A DNA stretch of 64,000 nucleotides from Candidatus Saccharimonadota bacterium (GCA_017405265.1 JAFRAS010000008.1:140544-204543); one strand, 5' to 3'; counted from the first letter of the stretch, positions 40,794 through 50,378 are shown. A program made the numbers and translations. The notes: generated by a model from the letters alone, not told the origin.

Positions 40794-41316
40794 AATTATC
40801 TCCTTCTTTTAAGGGCTTATCATTTTTAACATAGTTTTCGTGAAAAGTAAAGGGGTTAAATTCGAATTCTTTGATTAAATCTTCATGGCGGGAGTGTTTT
40901 AGCTCGTTATTCACGGGGGCTTTGCTCACGTCAACGAGGAATTTGTGACGGAGAGTACGGCGACCGATCAGGACCGGGAAGCGGTTTTTCGAGCGGTCAG
41001 CCAACGTAAACATACCGCGGATTTCGCGGTTGCCGAGTTTGAGTTTCAGATGAGTGCGGTAGCGGATTTCGGCAATGCCGTTGCTCGAGCGAACGACAGC
41101 AATGCGGAAGTCGGCGCGGCGACAGACCTTGCCGGTGTAATATTTCGAGGATTTGTCAAACATCTTGAACTCGAGAATGTTGTTCTTGGTCACGTTGACA
41201 TCAGAAACCCAGACGGCAGAGGAGTCGGCACCAGTGTCGATCTTCGCGGGGACATTTTTGATGCCCTCGATGGTGATGTAGGCGGTTGAGCCGATAATAT
41301 CGAGTTGTTTCGACAT
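40777..41316 (-). CDS. rimB: RimB-like retropepsin-fold protease (ATP-dependent zinc protease family)
   Basis: 179 residues. The aspartic-protease-like motif is AKIDTGADSSAVWV, followed by RGMFTLADRSKNRFPVLIGRRTLRHKFLVDVS, typical of the RimB/DUF785 family. RimB trims glutamate tails that RimK adds to bS6. The -10 TATAAT (complement near 41326-41331) lies 9 nt before the ATG, so the leader is only 2-3 nt. Annotated in databases as ATP-dependent zinc protease, but the fold is retropepsin. Confidence 0.85.
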   Translation of the reverse strand: MSKQLDIIGSTAYITIEGIKNVPAKIDTGADSSAVWVSDVNVTKNNILEFKMFDKSSKYYTGKVCRRADFRIAVVRSSNGIAEIRYRTHLKLKLGNREIRGMFTLADRSKNRFPVLIGRRTLRHKFLVDVSKAPVNNELKHSRHEDLIKEFEFNPFTFHENYVKNDKPLKEGDNYENRI

Positions 41317-41394
41317 AATAAGTCTATTATAGCACAGATGTCGATTTTTGTCAAGAGATGGTTATGTTTTTTGATATAGAGACCGAGTGGGATT

Positions 41395-43206
41395 TTACAG
41401 AGAGCGGGCGGCGCGCTTACGCTTAATCGGGTCCAGGACGCGCTTCCTTAGGCGCAGGGATTTCGGGGTAACTTCCAAGGCTTCGTCGTCCATTAGAAAA
41501 TCGAGGCACTGCTCGAGGGAGAGCTTCGTGTAAGGGGTGAGCTGGATGGCGCCGTCGCTCGCGTGGGTGCGCATATTGGTGAGCTGTTTTTCGCGACAGA
41601 TGTTGATGTCAATATCTTCTTTGCGATTGCTGAGGCCGATAATCATGCCCTGGTACACGGGGACGCCGGGCGGAATGAAGAGTTCGCCGCGAGCTTGGGC
41701 GGCGTCGAGAGCGTAGGCAGTGCTCGTGCCGGCTTCGAAGGCAACCAGGACACCGTTACGTTCGGGTTTGTAGTGTTCTTCGACGGGGCGGTAGCCGGCG
41801 GCGACGGAAGACATAATAATAGTTCCCTTCGTCGCAGTCAAAAGCTCGTTTCGAAGGCCAATCAGGGCGGCGGTGGTGATTTCGTAAGAGAAGCGGAGAG
41901 TGCCGGTTGCGGTGGCGTCCTGGGACTTCAGAACAGCGCGGCGACGGCCGAGTTCTTCGCTCACGGCACCGACGAATTCAGGGGCAACTTCGAGAGAAAG
42001 ATCTTCGAAAGGTTCGGATTTTTGACCGTCGATGTCTTTATAGATTACTTCGGGGCGGCCGACTTCGAGCTCGTAGCCTTCGCGGCGCATGGTTTCAATC
42101 AGGACGGAAAGGTGGAGTTCGCCACGACCAGAGACCTTGAAACCGAGGCCTTCGGGGACAATCTTTAAAGCAATATTTGTCTCGAGCTCGCGGTTCAGGC
42201 GCTCGGTAATCTGGCGAGAGGTGGTAAATTCACCTTCTTGGCCTTTCAGAGGAGAAGTGTTTGGGCCGAGATAAATCGAGAGAGTCGGGGGTTCGAGCTC
42301 GATGGTTGGGAGAGCTTCTTCCGAGACAGTCGCGATAGTGTCGCCAATGTTGGCTTTCCCGACACCGGTCAAGGCGACGATGTCGCCGGCCGTGCTTTCT
42401 GTGACTTCCTCTTTGCCGAGACCTTTATAGACGAAAATTTGGTCGATTTTCCCAGGGAATTTCGCGCCGTTTTGGAGAATTTTCACCGATTCGCCTTTTT
42501 TCAGGCTACCGCGGACGATTTTGCCGATGACATATTTCCCGAGATAGGGGTCAGCGGCGAGAGCGGCGACGAGAAGTTGGGCACCTAATTCCGCCCGCTC
42601 GTCGATTTTCGGGGCGGGAATGTCGTTCACGATGGATTCAAAAATCACGTGGAGGTCGTCGTCGAGGTCGGGAGTGTTTCCTGCGCGACCTTGTTTGGCG
42701 ATGGCGTAATAAATTGGGTAGCTGAGCTGCGACTCGTCGGTCGCGAGCTCCAAGAAGAGGTCAGCAATTTCGTCTTTCACAGCCTCAATGCGACTTGCGG
42801 GTTTGTCAATTTTATTGATTATTACGACAGGTTTCAGCTTCAGGTCAAGAGCCTTTTTTAAGACGAATTTGGTCTGGGGCATGGGGCCTTCTTGGGCATC
42901 GACGATCAAGAGGACGCCGTCGGCCATATTCAGAGTGCGCTCGACTTCGCCGGAAAAGTCGGCGTGGCCGGGAGTGTCGATGATGTTGATTTTGTAGCCA
43001 TTATAATAAACGCAGGTTTGTTTTGCGGTGATGGTAATTCCCCGCTCATGTTCCTGGTCGCCGGAGTCCATGATGAGGGTTTCTTGCATTTTGGCTTCGT
43101 TGTCGCGAAAAGTGTGGGACTGCTTCAAAAGCGCGTCGACGAGAGTGGTTTTCCCGTGGTCGACGTGAGCAATGATGGCGACGTTACGAATTTTATCTTT
43201 ATTCAT
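41395..43206 (-). CDS. typA: Ribosome-associated GTPase TypA/BipA
   Basis: 603 residues. G motifs: AHVDHGKTTL, DTPGHADFSGEVER, NKIDKP. Domain III-V features such as GRGELHLSVLIETMRREGYELEVGRPEVI and the C-terminal TPKSLRLRKRVLDPIKRKRA follow BipA. It assists 50S assembly, especially under stress or cold. TGTGGTATAAT (complement of 43215-43220) ends 8 nt before the ATG, a nearly leaderless start. Confidence 0.96.
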   Translation of the reverse strand: MNKDKIRNVAIIAHVDHGKTTLVDALLKQSHTFRDNEAKMQETLIMDSGDQEHERGITITAKQTCVYYNGYKINIIDTPGHADFSGEVERTLNMADGVLLIVDAQEGPMPQTKFVLKKALDLKLKPVVIINKIDKPASRIEAVKDEIADLFLELATDESQLSYPIYYAIAKQGRAGNTPDLDDDLHVIFESIVNDIPAPKIDERAELGAQLLVAALAADPYLGKYVIGKIVRGSLKKGESVKILQNGAKFPGKIDQIFVYKGLGKEEVTESTAGDIVALTGVGKANIGDTIATVSEEALPTIELEPPTLSIYLGPNTSPLKGQEGEFTTSRQITERLNRELETNIALKIVPEGLGFKVSGRGELHLSVLIETMRREGYELEVGRPEVIYKDIDGQKSEPFEDLSLEVAPEFVGAVSEELGRRRAVLKSQDATATGTLRFSYEITTAALIGLRNELLTATKGTIIMSSVAAGYRPVEEHYKPERNGVLVAFEAGTSTAYALDAAQARGELFIPPGVPVYQGMIIGLSNRKEDIDINICREKQLTNMRTHASDGAIQLTPYTKLSLEQCLDFLMDDEALEVTPKSLRLRKRVLDPIKRKRAARSL

Positions 43207-43246
43207 GGTGTTATATTATACCACAGAAAAGGAAAAATGTAAAAGG

Positions 43247-45220
43247 TTATTGTTGTTCCAGCTCGGCGATTTGGTCGCGGAGAAGCGCGGCGCGCTCGAA
43301 TTCGAGGTTTTTTGCACAGAGTTCCATCTCGGCTTTCAGACGCTTCACGATGGCAGGATATTCGTCTTTCGGGATTTTTCGGAGGTCGAGTTTGCTTTTT
43401 TGTTCTTTTTCGGGAATGATGGCACGAAGGCCGGCGGAGATTTCTTTTTTCACGGAGGTCGGGGTGATGTGATGTTTTTCATTATAAGCTTTTTGGATGG
43501 CGCGGCGGCGATTGGTTTCGGTGATGGCGCGATCCATCGATTCGGTAACGTGGTCGGCATACATGATGACTTTCCCTTCGACGTGGCGAGCGGCGCGACC
43601 GATGGTTTGGACGAGGGCGGATTCGGAGCGGAGGAAGCCTTCTTTGTCGGCGTCCAAAATCGCAACGAGGGAGACTTCGGGGAGGTCGAGACCTTCGCGG
43701 AGGAGGTTGATGCCGACTAAAACGTCATAAACACCGGAGCGGAGGTCGCGGAGAATGTCGCCGCGCTCTAACGTATCAACGTCGGAATGGATGTAGGCGG
43801 TCTTTATTCCGCGTTCTTTCAGAAAGTCGGTCAGGTCCTCGGCCATTTTTTTGGTCAGAGTAGTCACGAGGGTTCTTTGGTGACGATCGACGCGCATTTC
43901 GATTTCGGCGATTAGGTCGTCAACTTGGCCGGCGGTTTTTCGGACCTCAATTTCGGGGTCCAAAAGTCCGGTCGGGCGGATAATTTGCTCGACAGGCTTT
44001 TTTGTGTGAGTCAATTCGTATTCTCCAGGAGTTGCGGAAAAGTAAATAACCTGGTTTATATGAGAATCAAATTCGCCAAAAGTCAAGGGGCGGTTGTCGA
44101 GAGCGGAGGGGAGGCGGAAACCGTATTCGACGAGAGCCTCCTTCCTAGCGTGGTCGCCGCGGTACATGCCGCGAACCTGGGGAATGGTCATGTGAGACTC
44201 ATCGATTAACATGAGAAAATCTTTTGGGAAGAAATCAAGGAGAGTCGAGGGCGGCTCGCCGGCGCCGCGACCCTCGAGGTGGCGAGAATAATTTTCGATA
44301 CCTTTCACGAAGCCGGTGGCTTTCAGCATTTCGAGGTCGTATTTCGTGCGCTGGGAGAGGCGCTCGGCTTCCAGGAACTTCCCGTGGGACTCGAAAAACT
44401 TCAGACGTTCGTCGAATTCTTTTTGAATCAAGACGAGAGCGCGGTCCAGGTCTTCTTTCGGGGTGGCATAGTGGGTGTTCGGGAAAATGTGGACGCGGTC
44501 TAAGTTTTCCAGAACCTCGAGAGTCAGAGGATCGACGATTTTCACACTTTCGAGCTCGTCGAAGGCGAATTCGAAGCGATAAGCCGTTTCGCCGGCGGCC
44601 GGGAAAAGGTCAACGGTGTCGCCCATAACGCGAAAATTGCCACGTTCGAAAGCGAGGTCGTTGCGGTGGTATTGCATGGCGACAAGCTGTTTCACTAGCT
44701 CAGTTTCGGTAATTCCCCATTTACCATCTTTTTGATACAGCGTCAAAGACATTTCGGAGTAGTGTTTGGGCGAACCGATACCGTAGATACAAGAGACGGA
44801 GGCGACGATAATTACGTCGCGGCGAGAGAGGAGAGATTCGGTGGCGCCGTGGCGCAGGCGATCGATTTCGTCGTTGATTGCGGAGTCCTTTTCGATGTAA
44901 GTGTCGGTCGAGGCGATGTAGGCTTCAGGTTGGTAATAATCAAAATATGATACAAAATAATGCACGGCGTTTTTGGGGAAAAATTCGCGAAATTCGGAAA
45001 AAAGTTGGGCGGCGAGGGTTTTGTTGTGGGCGAGGACGAGGGTCGGGCGGTCGTAATCCTTGATAATGTTCGCCATGGTGAAAGTTTTACCGGAGCCGGT
45101 GACGCCCTTTAAGGTCTGTTCACGGACGCCGCGCTTCAGGCCATTTTCGAGCGCCAAAATCGCCTCCGGCTGGTCGCCGGTCGGAGAAAACTTGCTCATG
45201 AGCTCGAAATGGTCGGACAT
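43247..45220 (-). CDS. uvrB: Excinuclease ABC subunit B
   Basis: 657 residues from ATG 45220 ([21 protein letters not shown]). An upstream in-frame extension is rejected because TATAAT (complement of 45228-45233) sits 7 nt before this ATG and the extension is low-complexity. Helicase motif I is [16 protein letters not shown]. The beta-hairpin region [22 protein letters not shown], the [33 protein letters not shown] segment and the C-terminal UvrC-binding UVR motif ([24 protein letters not shown]) are present. Central to nucleotide excision repair. Confidence 0.97.
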   Translation of the reverse strand: MSDHFELMSKFSPTGDQPEAILALENGLKRGVREQTLKGVTGSGKTFTMANIIKDYDRPTLVLAHNKTLAAQLFSEFREFFPKNAVHYFVSYFDYYQPEAYIASTDTYIEKDSAINDEIDRLRHGATESLLSRRDVIIVASVSCIYGIGSPKHYSEMSLTLYQKDGKWGITETELVKQLVAMQYHRNDLAFERGNFRVMGDTVDLFPAAGETAYRFEFAFDELESVKIVDPLTLEVLENLDRVHIFPNTHYATPKEDLDRALVLIQKEFDERLKFFESHGKFLEAERLSQRTKYDLEMLKATGFVKGIENYSRHLEGRGAGEPPSTLLDFFPKDFLMLIDESHMTIPQVRGMYRGDHARKEALVEYGFRLPSALDNRPLTFGEFDSHINQVIYFSATPGEYELTHTKKPVEQIIRPTGLLDPEIEVRKTAGQVDDLIAEIEMRVDRHQRTLVTTLTKKMAEDLTDFLKERGIKTAYIHSDVDTLERGDILRDLRSGVYDVLVGINLLREGLDLPEVSLVAILDADKEGFLRSESALVQTIGRAARHVEGKVIMYADHVTESMDRAITETNRRRAIQKAYNEKHHITPTSVKKEISAGLRAIIPEKEQKSKLDLRKIPKDEYPAIVKRLKAEMELCAKNLEFERAALLRDQIAELEQQ

Positions 45221-45277
45221 AAAGACTATTATAGCACGATTTGACAGCATATAATATATATGATGTAAAAAATCGAA

Positions 45278-45295
45278 AAAATGTCTGGACATTTT
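45278..45295. promoter_or_regulatory. Perfect 18-bp palindrome between uvrB and the carbohydrate-binding protein gene
   Basis: AAAATGTCTGGACATTTT lies 14 nt before the -10 TAAAAT (45310-45315) of the plus-strand gene and about 45 nt upstream of the uvrB -10. It covers the -35 position of the plus-strand promoter. A dimeric repressor or activator site is likely. It does not match the known Gram-positive LexA box. Confidence 0.5.
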
Positions 45296-45340
45296 GAAAA
45301 TGTTTGTGGTAAAATGGTAACAAAGAATTAAGGAGGTAAT

Positions 45341-46657
45341 ATGGACAATATGGGCGATGACCATACAAGGGAGACACAGGATCTCGAGTTTCGGCCGGAA
45401 GAAGATTTCGGCGAAAACCCGGATGAGTTTGTGCCACCCGCGATGCCCGAATATGAAATGACGGATGACGGATTGCCGGAGGGCGAGGCGGCGGAGCCGA
45501 CTGTTCAGCAGGCGCCCGAAAAAGTTGAGGAAGAAGTTAAAGAGCCGGAGCCGCAAGAATATCCGCGAGTTGAAGAGATTAAAGAGGAGCCGGTTGAAGA
45601 AGTTGAGCCAGTGAAAGAAGTTGAAGAACCGGTTGAGCCGGTAAAAGAAGCGCCGCGACAGGAGGAATATTCTGACAGCGGGAGAGCGAAACAACTAATT
45701 GCTGCCGACCGCGCGACGCACATGGATGAAAAAACGAAACGGACGGGACTGAAACTGCTCTGGGTGACGATTCTCGCGATCGTGTTGCTCGCGGCGGCCG
45801 GATTCGGAGTCTGGCGACTGACTGAAAGCCTGGATAAAAACCAGCCGAAGCCCGCTTCGTCGGACCACACCCCTCAGACGGAAGAAGTGACCGTGAATAT
45901 TGATGACGCGCTCGAGGTTAATCTCGAATATATTGACCTCGCGAAATATAGCACCAATATCGTGATTACGGAGCCGGGAGACTACACGCTCACGGGCGAC
46001 TTTAAGCACACCGTGTTTGTGAATTCGAAGGCGGACGCGATTACGCTCGTGCTCGACAACGTGAATATTGAGTCCGAGGTCGCAATTGTGAACGCGAAAG
46101 AGAGAACGGCGGTTGAAATCCAGTCGGCGGAAGGCTCGAAAAACTCGCTCGCCTCGGCTAAACTCGCGAAGAATTATCCGGCAGTAATCTGGTCTCAGGG
46201 CACCCTCAATTTCACGGGAGAAGGCCACACCGAGATTATCGCGCCAGAAGTTGATAAAGACGCGAACGTGACGGCCGAAACGGCGCCGGCGGCGGTGGCA
46301 TCGGAAAGCTCAATCACCTTTAAAGACGGATATTACTTCCTCGAGGGGCACATTCGGGCGAAAGATTACTTCGTCAACGGCGGAGTGCTGGTCGCGGTGG
46401 CGTATAAGAATATCGCGACGCCCGACAGAGAATCGACCCAGGGTTATGTCCCGAAGAATTTCTTGAATGTTTATTCCGGGAAGCTCACGACGACGATGAA
46501 TTCGGAAGAAGGCGGAAAACTTGTGACCTTCACGACGGACAGGACTTTCTCGTCACTACTCGTCTCGAAGAGTGATGTCGTGAACGAACGCGAATATGCT
46601 TTCTCGTTCTCGGAAAATAGCGAGGCGGAACGCGGAATCGCCTATCCGGTTCTCTAA
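45341..46657 (+). CDS. Membrane-anchored carbohydrate-binding-domain protein (DUF4353/Cthe_2159-like)
   Basis: 438 residues in three parts. Residues 1-125: cytoplasmic, acidic, with degenerate [14 protein letters not shown] repeats. About 135-155: one membrane helix ([20 protein letters not shown]). The rest is outside and opens like the Cthe_2159 polygalacturonate-binding fold, with [28 protein letters not shown] and a segment about [26 protein letters not shown]. Members are right-handed beta-helices. It has an AAGGAGG site. The next gene starts 1 nt after its stop. Confidence 0.75.
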   Translation: MDNMGDDHTRETQDLEFRPEEDFGENPDEFVPPAMPEYEMTDDGLPEGEAAEPTVQQAPEKVEEEVKEPEPQEYPRVEEIKEEPVEEVEPVKEVEEPVEPVKEAPRQEEYSDSGRAKQLIAADRATHMDEKTKRTGLKLLWVTILAIVLLAAAGFGVWRLTESLDKNQPKPASSDHTPQTEEVTVNIDDALEVNLEYIDLAKYSTNIVITEPGDYTLTGDFKHTVFVNSKADAITLVLDNVNIESEVAIVNAKERTAVEIQSAEGSKNSLASAKLAKNYPAVIWSQGTLNFTGEGHTEIIAPEVDKDANVTAETAPAAVASESSITFKDGYYFLEGHIRAKDYFVNGGVLVAVAYKNIATPDRESTQGYVPKNFLNVYSGKLTTTMNSEEGGKLVTFTTDRTFSSLLVSKSDVVNEREYAFSFSENSEAERGIAYPVL

Positions 46658-46658
46658 A

Positions 46659-47294
46659 ATGGAAAAGTGGAAAAAGAAATTGGCAAAATGGGGGGATGAG
46701 TGGAAAATGGCTCTCGCTGGGGTGGCGAGAGCTGGCCGAAGTTGGAAATTCGACCTCGGCGTAATACTAATTGCGTTGTTTTTTGGAACTCTGATGCATA
46801 TTTTGTCGGTCGGGCTCACCAATGTGCAGATTTTATTTTCGGGCGCAGATTTTTCTTTGAAACTTACAATTTTAAAAGAAGCGTTTTTGCAGAATTTTGG
46901 GATTAATATTAATTTTTGGGACTTTTTGCCGATTTTTCTGATTTCGGTGGTTGAGGGCGTGCTCATTATGATGATTATTGCAACCTCGAGGTTAAAAAAG
47001 CAGAGTAAAAAACTCGCGAAAAAATCGAGCGAGGCAGGTGAGTCCGGAAAAATCTCGGCGATTGCGGCGGGGCTCGCAGTGCTCGGGACGGGGTGCCCGA
47101 CCTGCGGGACTTCGCTTTTAGTTCCCGTGCTCGGGTCGGTGTTTGCTGGGTCGTCGGCGGCGATTGGGGCGATTTCGGGGATTCTGACGGCAATAGCAAT
47201 TATTATTGCGCTTCTTGCGCTCAAGAAAATCGGAACGGAATACTTCGCGCTTTCTATTATGGTAAAGCGGCTCAACAAAAAACTCCGCGACTAG
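46659..47294 (+). CDS. Membrane protein with TGCPTCG motif, unknown function
   Basis: 211 residues from ATG 46659, directly after the previous stop. It has about four membrane helices and a conserved-looking GLAVLGTGCPTCGTSLLVPVLGSVFAG segment with a CxxC in a membrane context. Basic Lys-rich stretches are at the N-terminus and before the last helices. The CxxC could bind a metal or be redox-active. No assigned family is recognised. It is probably co-transcribed with the carbohydrate-binding-domain gene. Confidence 0.75.
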   Translation: MEKWKKKLAKWGDEWKMALAGVARAGRSWKFDLGVILIALFFGTLMHILSVGLTNVQILFSGADFSLKLTILKEAFLQNFGININFWDFLPIFLISVVEGVLIMMIIATSRLKKQSKKLAKKSSEAGESGKISAIAAGLAVLGTGCPTCGTSLLVPVLGSVFAGSSAAIGAISGILTAIAIIIALLALKKIGTEYFALSIMVKRLNKKLRD

Positions 47295-47314
47295 CGCGAA
47301 GTTTCCTCGCAGTT

Positions 47315-47345
47315 TCCCCCGAGGGTTGCTCGGGGGAGATTTTTA
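47315..47345. terminator. Bidirectional terminator between convergent envelope genes
   Basis: TCCCCCGAG (47315-47323), loop, CTCGGGGGA (47329-47337), then a T-rich stretch. Confidence 0.82.
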
Positions 47346-48305
47346 GTTGTTCCTTCGGCGACGGAAGAGAATGAAGAGACCAATCACGACAGAGAAACCG
47401 AAGATGATGAGACCAGTTGTTAGGTAGTCAGATTTAGAGATGTTGAGAGTGCGGAGAAGATTACCAGTATCCGGGACTTCGGGGATGGGGGTGAAGCGGA
47501 CGTAAGTATAAGCAATATAGACCACGTTGCCGTCTTCGTCGTAGCCGGTTACGGTGATAGTATAGAGGCCGGCAGGAAGATCGAGGTCGTCGAGCGGGAG
47601 AACAAAGTTAATATTGCCGGATTCGTCGACTTCTTGGCGGATGGGAGTGATGACGGGGTTGCCATTTTCGTCAAAGACTTCGATTTCGTAGGCCACGACG
47701 TCGTCGTTGTTTTCGACATCAACCACTACGTTCCCTTCGACTTCGGCAATACCATCGTCGCCAATTTCGGCGTCGCAATAGCCGGTCGCGGCATCTTTAC
47801 ATTCGGCGCCTTTCACTTCCACTTTCACGGGTTGGAAGTAGAGAGTGATGATGTCTTCGGCGTAGGTTCCGACGGTGTTGGTCGAAAGTTTCAGGGTATA
47901 TTCGCCATATTTTACTTCACCAACGATATCAGCAATGTCGAAATCATAAGTGCCGGAGCCGGTACCGACGTTAGCTTCGGTGTCGGTCACTTCGACGTAG
48001 TAATTCGTGACGAGATATTCGATGCCGTCCGGGTCGGTCAAGGTAATGACTATGGGATCGTCGCCTTCGACGTTGACGTAATCAAAACCGACGGTGATTT
48101 CGGGGATGGTCGATTCCGTATCGGAAGTTGGCTCGGTGATGTCAACGTGGAGCCCGCCTTCGACCGCGTGAAGGACTATGGTGTCAGTCACGGTCGCAGT
48201 GTCCGAGGTGGCGCCGACGTTAGGGATAGTGGATGCAAAAGCAGTCATCAGTAGAACTGCGATGAGCCCAAATATCCCGATGATATTTTTGTGTGTTTTT
48301 CTCAT
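47343..48305 (-). CDS. Secreted surface protein with PDTG-type C-terminus
   Basis: 320 residues: signal peptide (MRKTHKNIIGIFGLIAVLLMTAFASTIPNVGA), two or three beta-sandwich Ig-like segments (PEITVGFDYVNVEGDDPIVITLTDPDG and GLYTITVTGYDEDGNVVYIAYTYVRF), then PEVPDTGN, a short linker, a membrane helix and RRRR. This is like a sortase signal but with a longer gap (about 14 residues) before the helix, so anchoring may be by the helix alone. It is expressed together with or after the DUF916-like gene upstream. Confidence 0.7.
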   Translation of the reverse strand: MRKTHKNIIGIFGLIAVLLMTAFASTIPNVGATSDTATVTDTIVLHAVEGGLHVDITEPTSDTESTIPEITVGFDYVNVEGDDPIVITLTDPDGIEYLVTNYYVEVTDTEANVGTGSGTYDFDIADIVGEVKYGEYTLKLSTNTVGTYAEDIITLYFQPVKVEVKGAECKDAATGYCDAEIGDDGIAEVEGNVVVDVENNDDVVAYEIEVFDENGNPVITPIRQEVDESGNINFVLPLDDLDLPAGLYTITVTGYDEDGNVVYIAYTYVRFTPIPEVPDTGNLLRTLNISKSDYLTTGLIIFGFSVVIGLFILFRRRRNN

Positions 48306-48367
48306 ATACTCTACACTCTTTTAATTTTTGTTTTGGATTTTGCTCGGAGCGTCGCCCTCGCAAGGCG

Positions 48368-49381
48368 CTAAACTAGGAGTTTAGAATTACGCTCTTTGCG
48401 CTTCCTTATCACCATAGTAATCCAAATAATCAAAATTGTCAATACTAAAATCGTAAGAATTATAAACAAAACTGGATAAATAAGCACAAGGGCGGTATGT
48501 TTATGCGTTTCGCCATTGATGGTATATTCGTAGCTCACGTGATAAAGGCCGAAGGAAGGAGTCTTATCCCAGGAAAGAGTGGTTAAGCGCTCGGTGCCAG
48601 GGAGGACGTGGTAGGCGATGCGGCGGGAATAGAGGTTCTGACCGAAGATAGTATCGACGTTAAAATTGCCGATTACGGCGATGTCGGTGTTACCGGTGCT
48701 TTTTAGACGCGAGGCGACGGTGATTTCGCCACCCAAGAGGAAGCCCGGGAGACTGAAGCCGGTTTCTTCGTATTCGGTCGTGGCTTCTTTGGCGTTGCGA
48801 GCGTAGAGCAGGAGCGTGACGCGAGAGACGGCCTTGATGGTGTTGGTGCCTGTGTCGGTTGATGCGGTTTCTTCGGGGACGGTCTGGGCGAAGATGGCGG
48901 CGAATTGGGAGCCGGCAGGGACGGTTTCGGGAGTGGTGACGTGGTAGAAAATGCTACGCTCTTCGTCCGGGGCGAGAGTATAAGTCACCATCGGTGCAGT
49001 GCCGCCGGATTCGGTATCGAAGGTGATCCAGTTCGCGATTTCAGAATAAGAGTTCGAGGCGCCGAAGTTATAAGCATAGGCGTCGTTTTCGTTATTGATG
49101 GTATAAGGCGAGGCGTATAAAGTAAAAGTCAGAGGCCGATCGCCGCCGTTTTTTACGGCGAGCTTTTTGGTCACGACATTGGATTCAATGAGGGAAACTT
49201 GTTCGGAGGTCGGAGAAAGCGAAATTACAGGAGGAGTTGACTTGTCTTCGGTCGGGGATTCAGTGGATTGCTCCGCGGAAGTGGCCACGGGGGCGTCGTC
49301 GTCAGCGAAGACCGTAAGTGCGGGCGATGCAAGAACGAAGGCGAGCAGAGCGAAAATAGAAATGCGTTTTAATTTGGACAT
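48368..49381 (-). CDS. Membrane-anchored extracellular protein, DUF916-like
   Basis: 337 residues: signal peptide (cleavage after VFA), Ser/Thr-rich linker, a domain starting PPVISLSPTSEQVSLIESNVVTKKLAVKNGGDRPLTFTLYASPY and continuing YTLAPDEERSIFYHVTTPETVPAGSQFAAIFAQ, the style of WxL-associated DUF916 domains, and a C-terminal membrane helix with a basic tail. Such proteins organise surface complexes in Gram-positive bacteria. Its neighbour at 47343 is another exported protein. AGGAGG-like site before the ATG. Confidence 0.7.
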   Translation of the reverse strand: MSKLKRISIFALLAFVLASPALTVFADDDAPVATSAEQSTESPTEDKSTPPVISLSPTSEQVSLIESNVVTKKLAVKNGGDRPLTFTLYASPYTINNENDAYAYNFGASNSYSEIANWITFDTESGGTAPMVTYTLAPDEERSIFYHVTTPETVPAGSQFAAIFAQTVPEETASTDTGTNTIKAVSRVTLLLYARNAKEATTEYEETGFSLPGFLLGGEITVASRLKSTGNTDIAVIGNFNVDTIFGQNLYSRRIAYHVLPGTERLTTLSWDKTPSFGLYHVSYEYTINGETHKHTALVLIYPVLFIILTILVLTILIIWITMVIRKRKERNSKLLV

Positions 49382-49398
49382 AAACCTCCTTTAATTTT

Positions 49399-49472
49399 TG
49401 GAGGTGCCGACCGGAATTGAACCGGTGTACGCGGTTTTGCAGACCGCTGCGTAACCTCTCCGCCACAGCACC
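49399..49472 (-). tRNA. tRNA-Cys(GCA)
   Basis: 74 nt including an encoded CCA. Acceptor GGTGCTG pairs with CGGCACC (one G-U), anticodon loop CTGCAAA gives GCA, T-loop TTCAATT. The discriminator base is U as in tRNA-Cys. Confidence 0.95.
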
Positions 49473-49495
49473 ATAATATTATTATATCACAGAAT

Positions 49496-49572
49496 TGGTA
49501 CACTCGGAGGGATTCGAACCCACGACCTTCTGTTCCGAAGACAGACGCTCTAATCCACTGAGCTACGAGTGC
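49496..49572 (-). tRNA. tRNA-Arg(TCG)
   Basis: 77 nt with encoded CCA. Acceptor GCACTCG pairs with CGAGTGT, D-stem GCTC/GAGC, anticodon stem TCTGT/ACAGA with loop CTTCGGA, anticodon TCG. One T-stem position is mismatched. Its 5' end is partly duplicated at 49640-49650. Confidence 0.92.
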
Positions 49573-49669
49573 GAGGAGAAAAGCGAGGAAAATTTATTTT
49601 CCGAGCCTTTCGACGAGCACGAGTAGCGCGCGAAGCGCTGCTACGAGTGCAAGCCATAAAAGCGAGGAA
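49562..49669. repeat. Imperfect direct repeat containing the tRNA-Arg 5' end
   Basis: GCTACGAGTGC (first 11 nt of tRNA-Arg, reverse sense) plus AAGCGAGGAA occurs at 49562-49590 and again at 49640-49669. The two copies are about 78 bp apart, with 8-9 variable bases inside each. Between them are small hairpins (ATTTATTTTCC part and GTAGCGC/GCGCTGCTAC). This looks like a tRNA-end duplication such as an attachment remnant. Confidence 0.5.
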
Positions 49670-49671
49670 CA

Positions 49672-49699
49672 TTCGGGCGCGGATCGCGCCGCGCCCGAA
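49672..49699 (-). terminator. GC-rich hairpin after the zinc-ribbon protein gene
   Basis: TTCGGGCGCGG (49672-49682) pairs with CCGCGCCCGAA (49689-49699), loop ATCGCG. It lies 8 nt beyond the stop on the minus strand. The T tract is poor, so it may be a weak terminator. Confidence 0.5.
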
Positions 49700-49706
49700 A
49701 GGGGAG

Positions 49707-50309
49707 TTACTTACAGGAATAACCGATGCCTTCGAGAGCTTTCTTCGTGTCGGCCATGCTACCGGTCAGGTCGGATTCGTTCATATCGGAGAGGTCGTCA
49801 GAGAAGGCTTCGATGGTCATCTTCGCGCCGTCGGTCTTTAAGTCGCATTTGCTGAATTTGGCGCCGTCAGCGAAGGAGGAGACGAGAGCTTGGCAGGGGT
49901 CGTCGCTCATGTATTTCAAGATGGACATGTAGGACTCGACGGTCGAGGCGTCGGAGAATTCATATTTCGCCTTGATGCCGATGGATTTCAATTTGTTTTC
50001 TTCGTCGTTGAAGCCGAAGGTCAGGTCAGCTTCGACTTTCTGGCCATCTTCTTCTTGGGACTGGGTGCAGACGATGGAGTGAGCAGGAGCGCCACCACCG
50101 TTCTTCACGAGGAAGAAGATACCGACGCCAAGGAGCACAACTCCGAGGACGACGGCGACGATGATGCCGGTGTTATTTTTGTTCGCAGGTTTTTTCGCGA
50201 CGGATTCTTTCGGCGTGGCAGTCTCTTTCAGAACTTTTCCGCAATGCGGGCAGCTGTCCGCTTTGTCGCTGATTTCTTTCCCACACTCTGGGCATTTGGT
50301 TAGAGCCAT
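49707..50309 (-). CDS. Zinc-ribbon membrane protein
   Basis: 200 residues from ATG 50309, which has an AAGGAGA site; a longer N-terminus is rejected. Residues 1-25 form a zinc ribbon (CPECGKEISDKADSCPHCGK). A membrane helix follows (TGIIVAVVLGVVLLGVGIFFLV), then an outside domain of about 110 residues with three Cys and a DUF1307-like beta/alpha pattern. Zinc-ribbon/lipoprotein-like envelope proteins of this design are common in Firmicutes and Saccharibacteria. Function unknown. Confidence 0.75.
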   Translation of the reverse strand: MALTKCPECGKEISDKADSCPHCGKVLKETATPKESVAKKPANKNNTGIIVAVVLGVVLLGVGIFFLVKNGGGAPAHSIVCTQSQEEDGQKVEADLTFGFNDEENKLKSIGIKAKYEFSDASTVESYMSILKYMSDDPCQALVSSFADGAKFSKCDLKTDGAKMTIEAFSDDLSDMNESDLTGSMADTKKALEGIGYSCK

Positions 50310-50378
50310 ATGGTTCTCCTTTTTAATAATAATTTTATTATAGCACAAAACTTAAAATGTGTGATATAATTAAGGCAT

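Noticed and set aside
43244..43256. Third copy of the comEC/cutinase box (AGGTTATTGTTGT)
   Set aside because: It is the end of uvrB (stop codon plus two Gln codons on the minus strand), has no -10 in the right place and matches only 13 nt. A similar match at the dnaE end is likewise a stop codon context.
45221..45694. N-terminal extension of uvrB by 158 residues
   Set aside because: The extension is Phe/Leu/Arg low complexity, covers the divergent promoters, and a TATAAT lies 7 nt before the canonical ATG at 45220.
48306..48367. Terminator between the two minus-strand envelope genes
   Set aside because: An imperfect AGCG/CGCT stem exists but has no T run, so operon read-through remains possible.
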